This document shows, one piece after another, positions 7,698 to 14,228 of a stretch of 18,279 bases of DNA (positions within the stretch are counted from its first letter, which is position 1; each line of letters starts with the position of its first letter). The stretch lies in assembly GCA_020632575.1 (NCBI GenBank), contig JACKFH010000053.1, positions 1 through 18,279 of the forward strand, in the 5' to 3' direction. Position numbers and translations under genes: made by a program. Under the pieces are notes generated by a model, which ran no database searches, had not been told where the DNA came from, and saw nothing but the letters and a program-made list of their open reading frames with translations. Origin of the DNA: Candidatus Omnitrophota bacterium. Lineage in GTDB: Bacteria > Hinthialibacterota > Hinthialibacteria > OLB16.

Positions 7698-7800
7698 TCA
7701 TGGAAGCCCATGGAAGGGATGGAAAGCATGGGAAAAAACGAGCGAAAATCTTCGATTTTCGCCTTTCCATGTCTTCTATGATTTCCACGCGATTCCATGA
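7698..7800. repeat. Imperfect ~100-bp palindrome built from ATGGAA-type repeats
   Basis: The left arm, 7698-7731, holds near-tandem 10-bp units (CATGGAAGCC, CATGGAAGGG, ATGGAAAG). The right arm, 7763-7800, carries the complementary TTTCCATG-like units. The outermost arms TCATGGAA (7698-7705) and TTCCATGA (7793-7800) pair perfectly, and TGGAAAG (7720-7726) pairs with CTTTCCA (7763-7769). The centre is the 9-bp terminator hairpin. It fills most of the gap between two convergent genes and resembles a dispersed intergenic repeat. Confidence 0.65.
7733..7762 (-). terminator. Rho-independent terminator of the beta-helix gene
   Basis: GCGAAAATC (7742-7750), loop TTC, GATTTTCGC (7754-7762) is a perfect 9-bp stem. 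Read on the minus strand it is followed by TCG and six T residues (complement of 7733-7738), the classic intrinsic terminator layout, 48 nt beyond the beta-helix stop codon. On the plus strand no T-run follows, so termination of the opposing gene here would be weaker. Confidence 0.75.
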
Positions 7801-7809
7801 TTCCGCTTT

Positions 7810-9153
7810 TCACTCCTCCTCCCGCATCCACTCCTCCTGAAACATCAGAAGATCCTCGGCGTCGACTTTGCCATCGCGAGTGAGATCCGATTTCTTGAGT
7901 TGGAATTCGTAAGAGCCCATGTCGAACCCGGAGTCGTTGCCGCGCCCAAGGACATCGACCGGGCGCGGGTTTCCCTCGATGTCGGCAGCGACCTCCGAAT
8001 TTGTCGCGGCATCGATGCAGGGGGACTCCAGTTTTATTCGATAGTCAAAAGTTGGTGATCCAGGAATTGCGGCCTCTGTAAATCGGGGATCCAGGGACAG
8101 GTTTCCGGGGCCGCCAATTGGTTCGAGTGTATCGGAATACGATACTTCAACAGTACTGTTTTTGATGACGAGTCGATTCCAAAGGATTGAGTTCTTGATC
8201 TCAATCCGAGAACCCGTGCCAGTGCCATCTGCCCACTCCGTAGAAATATAGAGACCATCTGCTTGATCGGATTGGTTGTCCCGAAATGTACAATGTTCGA
8301 ATGAACCGGTCGCGGAGGCGCAGTACACAGCGCCTCCCCACCCTGTTTGAATATCACCAGGCGAGATGAAATTAGACGCCAACAAACAGTTAACGAAAAG
8401 GAACTTCGCATTTCCGATCGCAACCCCTCCGCCAAATCCGCCACCCCGAAAATCTTTCGCTTTAACACCGTTTCCGGTGCAGATTGAATCTTGCATAGCA
8501 ATTACGCTATTTGTCGCTTCAATTCCACCTGATGAAAGTTCCGTTGTGTTGTTCGAAAGCGAGGAGCCTCTAATACTCGCTGTAGATGAACGAATAGACA
8601 ATCCTCCACCGCTCGAATTTGCGGTACACTCATAGATTCTTGACCCCTCTAAACCTACCGTCGACTCTAAACAGAAAATGCCGCCTCCAGTCAGGTCGGC
8701 ATCACTGTTGTTTATTTCAGACTTTCGAATCGTTACCGCAGAGTGCTCGATATAGAGCCCACCCCCACGGATTGCATTCCCTCCCCGAATCTCGAACGCC
8801 TCGAGCACAACATCCACCACACCACTCGCCGTAACCACCGACCCACTTCTCATGGAGCCATCCAATGTCGTGGTGTACAGATCGGGATTGCGGGTGTCGG
8901 AAACTCCCGAGAAACCGCCGAGGAGGGAGAGGCGGTCTTTCAGTTCGATCCTTTCGAAATAGGTTCCGCTCGCCACCCAGATCTCATCGCCGGCGGTCGC
9001 GGAATCGATGGCGTCGGTCACTGTGTTGAAACTGGTTTCCCAGGAGACTCCATCCGATCCATCGCCCGACTTTGAAACATAAATGGTATTAGCGCTGGCT
9101 ATCTCGAATGAGAAGAAAAGGCCCGCCGTAAGGAAAACGAGGAAGAGACGCAT
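7810..9153 (-). CDS. Secreted right-handed beta-helix protein with dockerin-like C-terminal motif
   Basis: A 447-aa protein with a clear signal peptide (MRLFLVFLTAGLFFSFEI, then ASA, cleavage about residue 21). Next comes IYVSKSGDGSDG with a tryptophan shortly after, an opening typical of secreted parallel beta-helix proteins. The central region, about 60-360, has short Gly-rich rungs (GGGLYIE, GGGIFCLE, SGGGLSIR, SGGIEATN, GGGVAIGN), the pattern seen in pectate-lyase-like and polymorphic-membrane-protein repeats. Near 355-410 is the common ending found in such proteins (LDPRF, then SPCIDAATN and DMGSYEF). The last 25 residues hold DLTRDGKVDAEDLLMF, a single calcium-loop/helix half of a type I dockerin. 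GGAGG lies about 7 nt upstream of the ATG. I see no catalytic residues that identify a polysaccharide lyase, so it may be a surface protein. A terminator follows. Confidence 0.85.
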   Translation of the reverse strand: MRLFLVFLTAGLFFSFEIASANTIYVSKSGDGSDGVSWETSFNTVTDAIDSATAGDEIWVASGTYFERIELKDRLSLLGGFSGVSDTRNPDLYTTTLDGSMRSGSVVTASGVVDVVLEAFEIRGGNAIRGGGLYIEHSAVTIRKSEINNSDADLTGGGIFCLESTVGLEGSRIYECTANSSGGGLSIRSSTASIRGSSLSNNTTELSSGGIEATNSVIAMQDSICTGNGVKAKDFRGGGFGGGVAIGNAKFLFVNCLLASNFISPGDIQTGWGGAVYCASATGSFEHCTFRDNQSDQADGLYISTEWADGTGTGSRIEIKNSILWNRLVIKNSTVEVSYSDTLEPIGGPGNLSLDPRFTEAAIPGSPTFDYRIKLESPCIDAATNSEVAADIEGNPRPVDVLGRGNDSGFDMGSYEFQLKKSDLTRDGKVDAEDLLMFQEEWMREEE

Positions 9154-9236
9154 GGATCCACACCTCCAAAGGGCGGGAATGGTTCGAGGATTTTAGCACA
9201 CGTAAAGGGCTTGTGGGGAGAGATAAGTTTTCGGTG

Positions 9237-9286
9237 GGGAGTGCAACTCCCGTCGAAAAACGTTCGGGAATCACAGTTCCCGAACG
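9237..9286. repeat. Tandem double hairpin, copy 2 of the GGGAG-loop-CTCCC element
   Basis: The first hairpin is GGGAG (9237-9241), loop TGCAA, CTCCC (9247-9251). The second is a perfect 10-bp stem CGTTCGGGAA (9261-9270) / TTCCCGAACG (9277-9286) with loop TCACAG. The first hairpin and its GTC flank match the copy at 3411-3428. On the minus strand the element begins just where homology of the adjacent PIN-toxin fragment ends, so it may mark the break point. Confidence 0.7.
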
Positions 9287-9290
9287 AGCG

Positions 9291-9350
9291 CCTGTCCTCT
9301 AGGTTGAGCAGGGCCAGAAAATAAAAGGTGTCGGCGAAGACAGTTCTCAT
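9291..9350 (-). pseudogene. PIN-domain toxin fragment (first ~20 codons only)
   Basis: Reading from 9350, the first 20 residues (MRTVFADTFYFLALLN, then LEDR) match the start of PIN-domain/VapC-like ribonuclease toxins, including the first catalytic Asp (D7). After this the frame runs into the hairpin element (RSFGNCDSRTFF is translated palindrome) and ends after 83 codons with no further PIN motifs, so the other acidic residues are missing. Its ATG overlaps the antitoxin stop as ATGA, the usual arrangement for an antitoxin-toxin pair. I infer a non-functional remnant. Confidence 0.65.
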
Positions 9351-9566
9351 CGAGCGGGTTGGCCATGAAGATAGTGGTCATGGTTTTCGGCCATGTCGGG
9401 GGGCAACCCTTCGGCGATACCGGAAAACCGTCGGAGGGCTTTTCCGAGAGGTTCCGAAGAAGAAGCGGTTGAGGGTTCATGAGCCTCGATCGTCTCCACA
9501 CGGACTCGCGCCACCTCGGCAAAAGAAGCAATTTGTATCCATTTGTTGTCATACTTGAGCCTCCAT
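9347..9566 (-). pseudogene. Antitoxin remnant partnered with the PIN-toxin fragment
   Basis: The frame ending at 9347 encodes RVRVETIEAHEP and then LPPDMAENHDHYLHG, the C-terminal signature I associate with small antitoxins encoded just upstream of PIN toxins. A good ribosome-binding site (GGGAAGGA) precedes the ATG at 9566, but that ATG reads only MEAQV before a stop. The continuing homology (YDNKWIQIA onward) is in another frame, so one base appears to be lost near 9552-9556. The same frame stays open upstream to 9715 but has no sensible start. With toxin and antitoxin both damaged, the locus is probably dead. The first-codon assignment is inferred from the ribosome-binding site. Confidence 0.55.
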
Positions 9567-9585
9567 CGCTTTCCTTCCCTCAATT

Positions 9586-9613
9586 CTGATAATACTGTAA
9601 ACTCAGAAATCAG
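9586..9613. promoter_or_regulatory. Possible promoter/operator of the relic antitoxin operon
   Basis: On the minus strand TATTAT lies about 25 nt upstream of the antitoxin ATG, within a loosely symmetric stretch bounded by CTGAT (9586-9590) and ATCAG (9609-9613). Antitoxin operons are commonly autoregulated through palindromes at the -10 box. The symmetry is weak, no good -35 box is visible, and the same stretch could serve the divergent ctaA operon (GATAAT on the plus strand at 9588-9593). This is tentative. Confidence 0.25.
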
Positions 9614-9713
9614 GTTCAGTAGCCCCTGTTTTCCTGGGTTTTTCGCTCCATTGGCGAGCGGGGGCGTTATGAGACTTTGTTCGAAACCGTTCGCAAGGTA
9701 GGATCTCCCGATC

Positions 9714-10730
9714 ATGTCCGAAAATTCGCAGTCCGCCCCAAGTGGAAACCCATGCCCGCGCTCGCTTCACTGGTTCGCCAAGGTTTTGGTCGTTCTCACC
9801 TTCCTCCTGATCACCGTGGGGGGGCTGGTCACCAGCAACGACGCCGGCTTGTCCGTGCCGGATTGGCCGACCACTTACGGTCAAAACATGTTCACCTTTC
9901 CCCTGAGCGGAATGGTGGGTGGCATTCTCTATGAACACGGTCACCGTCTGCTGGCGAGCGGCGTTGGATTCCTCACCATCATTCTCGCGGTCTGGGTCAG
10001 TCTCTCCGACCGGAGACGCTGGATGAAGGTTTTGGGATGGATTTGTTTGGCCGCGGTCATCCTCCAGGGGGTTCTGGGAGGGCTGACCGTTCGTTATTTC
10101 CTCCCTCCGGAAATTTCGGTTTCGCACGCTTCGCTCGCGTTGATCTTCTTTTGTATGACCATTACGGTCGCATTCGCCACCTCGACAAGATGGTCCGCTG
10201 TGGCGGCGCGTTGGAAAGAGCCCAAACCGGCGGTCTTCCGCTTCGCCGTGGGAGTCGTGATTTTGATTTTCTTGCAGATCCTGATGGGGGCGTACATGCG
10301 CCACACCTATGACCGCGAGGTCGGTCTGGCGGTGGTCGGGTTCCCCTTCTCGAATGGTCAACTGATCCCCGAGTTCACCGACTCGGTGGTCCTCGTTCAC
10401 TTCATCCACCGCTGGTTCGCCTTCATCGTGGCGGGAGCGATTGTCGCGTTCGGTTTTTATGTGCTCACCCGCGCCAAAGATTTGATGCATCTTGTTTTCC
10501 CCTCGATAGTCCTGCTGATGCTCATTCTGACCCAGATTATGCTTGGGATCCTGACTGTGCTAACCGAGCGGATGACCCTGATGACCACCCTACATCAGGC
10601 CAATGGGGCGCTTTTGTTTGGAATTGCTTATATGATCGCGCTTCGGTCGCTCTTCCCATCGGAGGCGAGAGCCGAGGAAAAAGAGACCGTTAAGGAGGGC
10701 CGTTCGAATGAATACGCGCTCCAGGTCTGA
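9714..10730 (+). CDS. ctaA: Heme A synthase (COX15/CtaA family)
   Basis: A 338-aa, about eight-helix inner-membrane enzyme that oxidises the C8 methyl of heme O to the formyl group of heme A for aa3-type cytochrome oxidase. The family's heme-ligating histidines are visible in helical context: EHGHR (H75, H77), SVSHASL (H138), LVHFIHRW (H229, H232) and TTLHQANG (H294). The first helix is followed by LVTSNDAGLSVPDWP, a strongly conserved CtaA stretch. The two four-helix halves (about 20-160 and 172-315) show the internal duplication of the family. AAGGTAGGA lies about 9 nt upstream of the ATG. The last 23 bases overlap ctaB, so the two are translated from one message. It appears to be the first gene of the five-gene cassette. 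Confidence 0.95.
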   Translation: MSENSQSAPSGNPCPRSLHWFAKVLVVLTFLLITVGGLVTSNDAGLSVPDWPTTYGQNMFTFPLSGMVGGILYEHGHRLLASGVGFLTIILAVWVSLSDRRRWMKVLGWICLAAVILQGVLGGLTVRYFLPPEISVSHASLALIFFCMTITVAFATSTRWSAVAARWKEPKPAVFRFAVGVVILIFLQILMGAYMRHTYDREVGLAVVGFPFSNGQLIPEFTDSVVLVHFIHRWFAFIVAGAIVAFGFYVLTRAKDLMHLVFPSIVLLMLILTQIMLGILTVLTERMTLMTTLHQANGALLFGIAYMIALRSLFPSEARAEEKETVKEGRSNEYALQV

Positions 10731-11625
10731 ACTCTTAACCGCCGAGGAACAGGTCACATCGATTGTGCGCACGCTAGCGGACTACGCTGAAATGACCAAA
10801 CCCCGCATCGTGGGTCTGGTCGGGATCGCCACACTTGGCGGGTTCTATCTGGGAAGCGTCGGGCCCATAGACATTCCCCTGCTCTGCCACGCTCTCATCG
10901 GAACAGTGCTCCTCGGATGTGGGGCCAATGCGCTCAACATGTACCTGGAACGCCACTCGGATCGACTGATGCGGCGCACCGAAAACCGGCCTCTCCCCGC
11001 CGATCGATTGAAACCGATCTCGGCCTTCCGTTTCGGCATGGTCTCTTGGCTGGGCGGATTCGCTTACCTCGCACTTTTCACCAACTGGGTGACCGCCTTC
11101 ATCGGTTGGAGCACGGTCATCCTCTATCTGTTCGCTTACACCCCGCTGAAAAAGAAATCGGTTCTGTCGACTCTTGTCGGCGCGGTCCCGGGGGCATTGC
11201 CTCCCCTGATCGGTTGGACTGCGGCGGGGGGTGGATTGAATGTTCAGGCGCTCGCCCTTTTTTCGATTCTCTTCTTCTGGCAGCTCCCCCACTTCATGGC
11301 GATCGCGTTCATGTATCGAGAGGATTACGCTCGCGCGGGGATGAAGAACTGGGCGGTGGCGGATTCGGACGGCTGGCTCTGTGCGAGGCAGGCGGTCCTG
11401 CACACGCTGATCCTGATCCCGGTCACCGTCACTCCCACATTGCTTGGAATCGCCGGCAACCTCTACTTGGTGATCGCGATCGTATTGGGGATCGGATTCC
11501 TGGGGTTCTGTCTCTGGTTTCTCAGGAACCGGACCGCTTGGCATGCTCGCCAGTTGTTTCTCTATTCGGTGGTGTATCTCCCGGTGTTGTTCGTTTTTCT
11601 CATGATCGATTCAAAGGGGGTCTGA
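10708..11625 (+). CDS. ctaB: Protoheme IX farnesyltransferase (heme O synthase)
   Basis: A 305-aa UbiA-superfamily polytopic membrane enzyme that transfers a farnesyl group to heme B, giving heme O, the substrate of CtaA. The first prenyl-diphosphate/Mg motif is intact: NMYLERHSDRLMRRTENRP (77-95), with N77, E81 and D85 in the canonical spacing and the family-specific MxRTxxRP. YTPLKK (144-149) follows, then WQLPHFMAIAFMYREDYARA (191-210), the second characteristic loop, with E205 and D206. TKPRI near residue 30 is the usual N-terminal signature. The ATG lies inside the ctaA coding region with AAGGAGG about 10 nt upstream, a coupled arrangement. The stop codon is embedded in a small hairpin just before the ABC ATPase gene. 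Length and motifs are normal for the family. Confidence 0.96.
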   Translation: MNTRSRSELLTAEEQVTSIVRTLADYAEMTKPRIVGLVGIATLGGFYLGSVGPIDIPLLCHALIGTVLLGCGANALNMYLERHSDRLMRRTENRPLPADRLKPISAFRFGMVSWLGGFAYLALFTNWVTAFIGWSTVILYLFAYTPLKKKSVLSTLVGAVPGALPPLIGWTAAGGGLNVQALALFSILFFWQLPHFMAIAFMYREDYARAGMKNWAVADSDGWLCARQAVLHTLILIPVTVTPTLLGIAGNLYLVIAIVLGIGFLGFCLWFLRNRTAWHARQLFLYSVVYLPVLFVFLMIDSKGV

Positions 11626-11633
11626 GAAGACCC
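11618..11633 (+). promoter_or_regulatory. Hairpin spanning the ctaB stop codon
   Basis: GGGTCT (11618-11623), loop GAGA, AGACCC (11628-11633) is a perfect 6-bp stem with a 4-nt purine loop. The ctaB TGA lies at the stem-loop boundary and the next ATG starts at 11635. There is no T-run, so it is not an intrinsic terminator. It would mask the region where the next gene's ribosome-binding site should lie. A regulatory role is inferred. Confidence 0.5.
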
Positions 11634-11634
11634 G

Positions 11635-12582
11635 ATGGAAGAAGAATCCCCCGCTGTTGAAATTTCCGAGGTCGACCATTTTTACGGCCACCGTCAGGCG
11701 CTCACCCAAGTCACTTTCACTGTCAGAGAGGGAGAGATTTTCGGCCTGCTCGGTCCCAATGGCGGCGGTAAGACCACGCTGTTTCGTATTGTCTCCACGC
11801 TTTTTCAGCCCTCCTCGGGTTCGGTCCGAGTCTTCGGACATGAGACCCGCGCCGATTCCGACTTAGTTCGTCAGAGCATGGGGGTCGTTTTCCAATCCTT
11901 CAGTTTGGACAAGCTGCTGACTGTCGAGGAAAACCTGAAGTGTCAGGGCCGACTCTATGGTCTCTCCGGATCGGACCTCCAGATTCGAATCGAGGATCGT
12001 CTGACCAAGGTGGGTCTCCGCGATCGTCTCAAGGATCGTGTCGGGACTCTTTCCGGGGGAATGCAACGACGTGTCGAAATCGCCAAGGGGCTTCTGCATC
12101 AACCCCGGCTCCTGCTTATGGACGAACCCTCCACCGGACTCGATCCGGGAGCGCGCATCGACCTCTGGCGCTATTTGAAAAAACTCCAGCAGGAAGAGGG
12201 AACCACGATTTTCCTGACCACTCACCTGATGGAAGAGGCCGAAAAATGCGACCGGCTCGGCATCCTCTCCAAGGGCAAACTCTCCGGCCTTGGCTCACCT
12301 CGAGAGCTCAAGAGCGAGATCGGAGGCGAGGTGGTCACATTGAGCGTCAAAGACCGAGAGAGCGCCTCCAAGAAGATCGCCGAAACCTTCGGCGCGGAGG
12401 TGAACATTCAGAACGGCAGCCTCCGATTCGAGATCCCACACGCCAAGGATCGGATCAACGACATTTTGAACCTATTGTCCGAGGAGCCGGAGTCCATCCA
12501 CATCGGGAAAGCAACTCTCGAGGATGTCTTCATCCATCGCACCGGGCACCGTTTTTGGGAAGAGGAGGACAGCGAATCGTGA
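11635..12582 (+). CDS. ABC transporter ATP-binding protein (ABC-2 type, DrrA/CcmA/NosF-like)
   Basis: A 315-aa nucleotide-binding subunit. Walker A is GPNGGGKTT (40-48; the fifth position is Gly where Ala is common), the Q-loop is Q87, the signature is LSGGMQ (139-144), Walker B is LLLMDEP (159-165) with catalytic E164, the D-loop is STGLD and the H-loop is H197. After residue 225 a C-terminal domain of about 85 residues follows, ending in LEDVFIHRTGH, typical of the exporter group that pairs with ABC-2 permeases. The stop codon overlaps the GTG start of the permease by three bases, so the two subunits are made together. Position between heme-A genes and sco suggests a role in cytochrome oxidase maturation, but the sequence does not reveal the substrate; drug or lipid export remain possible. 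Confidence 0.93.
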   Translation: MEEESPAVEISEVDHFYGHRQALTQVTFTVREGEIFGLLGPNGGGKTTLFRIVSTLFQPSSGSVRVFGHETRADSDLVRQSMGVVFQSFSLDKLLTVEENLKCQGRLYGLSGSDLQIRIEDRLTKVGLRDRLKDRVGTLSGGMQRRVEIAKGLLHQPRLLLMDEPSTGLDPGARIDLWRYLKKLQQEEGTTIFLTTHLMEEAEKCDRLGILSKGKLSGLGSPRELKSEIGGEVVTLSVKDRESASKKIAETFGAEVNIQNGSLRFEIPHAKDRINDILNLLSEEPESIHIGKATLEDVFIHRTGHRFWEEEDSES

Positions 12583-13376
12583 CCCCTCAACCCGGACTCT
12601 TGGGCCCCGCCTACGCTCTTTGTCATCGTGAGGTGATTCGATTCTTCCGCCAAAGGAGCCGCATCATTGGCGCGCTCGGGACGCCGCTCCTGTTCTGGAT
12701 TCTGATCGGATCCGGATTGGGGAATTCTTTCAAGGATTCGGCCCAATCCTCAATGAGTTACCTCGAATACTTTTATCCGGGCACACTGGTCCTGATCCTT
12801 CTCTTCTCGGCCATCTTCGCCACCTTTTCGATCATCGAGGACCGTCACGCCGGCTTCCTTCAGGGAGTCCTCGCCGCGCCGGTTCCCCGGATGAGCATCG
12901 TGTTGGGGAAGATCCTGGGAGGAGCGACTCTCGCTTTCATTCAAGCGGTTCTCTTTTTGGTCTTCGCGCCGACTATCGGAATCTCGGTTCATCCGGTCGG
13001 TTGGGCGATCCTCCTCCCGGTGCTTTATCTAATCGCCATGTCGCTGGTGGCGATGGGATTCTTTTTCGCCTGGAGCCTCGATTCGACCCAGGGTTACCAC
13101 GCCATCATGAACATGGTGATGATCCCGATGTGGCTTCTTTCGGGGGCGTTCTTCCCGCAGGAAGGGGCCTTTGTTTGGGTCCGATGGATCATGGCGATCA
13201 ACCCGCTGACCTATGGAGTGGCGGCGGTGAGGCATTGCCTGTATTGGGGGGAGCCGATGCCCACCTCCCTTCCGGGATTGCCGCTATCGCTCGCGGGCAT
13301 CACATTATTCGGAACGATTTTGTTCGTTCTTTCATCCTGGAAAATCCGCTCGACCACCGCGAGGGATCTCGGCTGA
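12579..13376 (+). CDS. ABC-2 type transporter permease
   Basis: A 265-aa membrane subunit with six hydrophobic segments, about residues 30-48, 66-84, 108-135, 142-165, 175-195 and 236-254. The ABC-2 signature between the second and third segments is clear: EDRHAGFLQGVLAAPVPR (87-104). MWLLSGAFFP and INPLTYGVAAVRH (207-219) are also typical of this family. Translation starts at a GTG at 12579 that overlaps the ATPase TGA. AGGAGGAC lies about 7 nt upstream. The frame stays open far upstream, but that is a shadow of the ATPase gene. The protein probably dimerises and pairs with the preceding ATPase. Its stop codon lies in a hairpin, and sco follows after 24 bases. Confidence 0.92.
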   Translation: MTPQPGLLGPAYALCHREVIRFFRQRSRIIGALGTPLLFWILIGSGLGNSFKDSAQSSMSYLEYFYPGTLVLILLFSAIFATFSIIEDRHAGFLQGVLAAPVPRMSIVLGKILGGATLAFIQAVLFLVFAPTIGISVHPVGWAILLPVLYLIAMSLVAMGFFFAWSLDSTQGYHAIMNMVMIPMWLLSGAFFPQEGAFVWVRWIMAINPLTYGVAAVRHCLYWGEPMPTSLPGLPLSLAGITLFGTILFVLSSWKIRSTTARDLG

Positions 13377-13383
13377 GATCCCT
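13362..13383 (+). promoter_or_regulatory. Hairpin spanning the permease stop codon
   Basis: AGGGATCTC (13362-13370), loop GGCT, GAGATCCCT (13375-13383) is a perfect 9-bp stem with a tetraloop. The permease TGA (13374-13376) straddles loop and stem, and the sco ribosome-binding site (TAGGAGA) lies just beyond the stem. There is no T-run. Together with the ctaB hairpin it makes two stop-codon hairpins in one operon. A role in mRNA processing or differential expression is inferred. Confidence 0.55.
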
Positions 13384-13400
13384 GAATAGGAGAATCAATC

Positions 13401-14177
13401 ATGACACACGACACCACCCATCCCGCGCACGAGGGGCATTCGCATACCGTCCTCATCTCGGCTTGGATCTTTTTCGGGGTGGTCTTTTTCGGCCTTCTCG
13501 CCTTCAAGGTCTTTTACTCGGGCGGGGGGCTGGAGGATATGACCTCGGGCGAGATTCCGGTCTATGGGAAAGTCCCGCCGACCACTTTCATCGACACTTC
13601 GGGAGAGGAGTTTTCGACCACCGACCTGGAGGGGAAAGTCTGGGCGCTGTCTTTGATCTTCACTCACTGCGCCGCCTCGTGCCCGCGCATGACCAGCCAA
13701 TTCGCCCGCTTCCAGGAGATGGTCACCGACCCCAATATCCATCTGGTCTCCATTTCGGTCGACCCCGCGAGAGACACCCCCGAGAGGATGAAGGAGTACG
13801 CCGACCTCGCGGGCGCGGACCTGTCCCGATGGCATTTCCTGACAGGAGACCTGAACACTGTCGTGGACCTCGCCGAGAACCATCTCAAAATCGGGAGCGG
13901 TCAGGCCAACGAAGATTTGTCCTCGCACCCCTCCGACGCCTCCCCCGAGGCGCAGTTGGAGGAGACCATGGATGAGTTCATGGCGGATGAATGGGAAGCG
14001 ATCGACACGCCCCCCAAGATGGGCGGAGATGTACAGACCGGAGATTACCAGATCCTTCACAGCGACCGTTTCGTCCTGATTGATCAACAGGGTAGAATCC
14101 GAGGATATTACGCTGGTCTCGAGGATGAGGGTTTAGAAAACCTGAAAAGGGACGCTCTCCGGTTGGCCTCGGAGTAG
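13401..14177 (+). CDS. Sco1/SenC family copper chaperone for cytochrome oxidase
   Basis: A 258-aa membrane-anchored thioredoxin-fold protein that binds copper and helps assemble the CuA centre of cytochrome oxidase subunit II. Copper ligands are visible: C90 and C94 in THCAASCPRM and H220 in ILHSDRF. SISVDPARDTPE (117-128) is the standard Sco/peroxiredoxin-like stretch. The N-terminus is His-rich (H3, H7, H10, H13, H15) before one transmembrane helix (about 17-38), which puts the globular domain outside the membrane. Distance from C94 to H220 is about 40 residues longer than in the family members I know. The extra sequence is an acidic, low-complexity stretch at about 166-212. TAGGAGAA lies about 7 nt upstream of the ATG. 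It is the last clearly linked gene of the ctaA operon; oxidase subunit genes are not in the window. Confidence 0.93.
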   Translation: MTHDTTHPAHEGHSHTVLISAWIFFGVVFFGLLAFKVFYSGGGLEDMTSGEIPVYGKVPPTTFIDTSGEEFSTTDLEGKVWALSLIFTHCAASCPRMTSQFARFQEMVTDPNIHLVSISVDPARDTPERMKEYADLAGADLSRWHFLTGDLNTVVDLAENHLKIGSGQANEDLSSHPSDASPEAQLEETMDEFMADEWEAIDTPPKMGGDVQTGDYQILHSDRFVLIDQQGRIRGYYAGLEDEGLENLKRDALRLASE

Positions 14178-14228
14178 AACCACCCCTTGCGATTCAAAAT
14201 TTTCTCGCTTGGTGTACGCTCCCGTATT

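Noticed and set aside
8034..8501. Alternative minus-strand frame within the beta-helix gene
   Set aside because: It overlaps the Gly-rich rungs of the real frame and has no signal or motif of its own.
3411..9286. Hairpin repeats as CRISPR or attC-like arrays
   Set aside because: Only single copies at each site, with no regular spacers, no cas genes and no integrase.
9567..9715. Full 122-codon reading of the antitoxin frame from 9715
   Set aside because: The extra N-terminal part runs across the promoter region and over the ctaA start, with no family similarity. The ribosome-binding site supports initiation at 9566 with a later frameshift.
10774..11544. 256-codon open frame antisense to ctaB
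   Set aside because: The plus strand carries a textbook heme O synthase; the antisense product is a charged, low-information shadow.
11940..12578. Open frame extending the permease upstream by about 210 codons
   Set aside because: It overlaps the ABC ATPase in another frame and is Arg/Pro-rich. The GTG at 12579 has a good ribosome-binding site and starts the true permease sequence.
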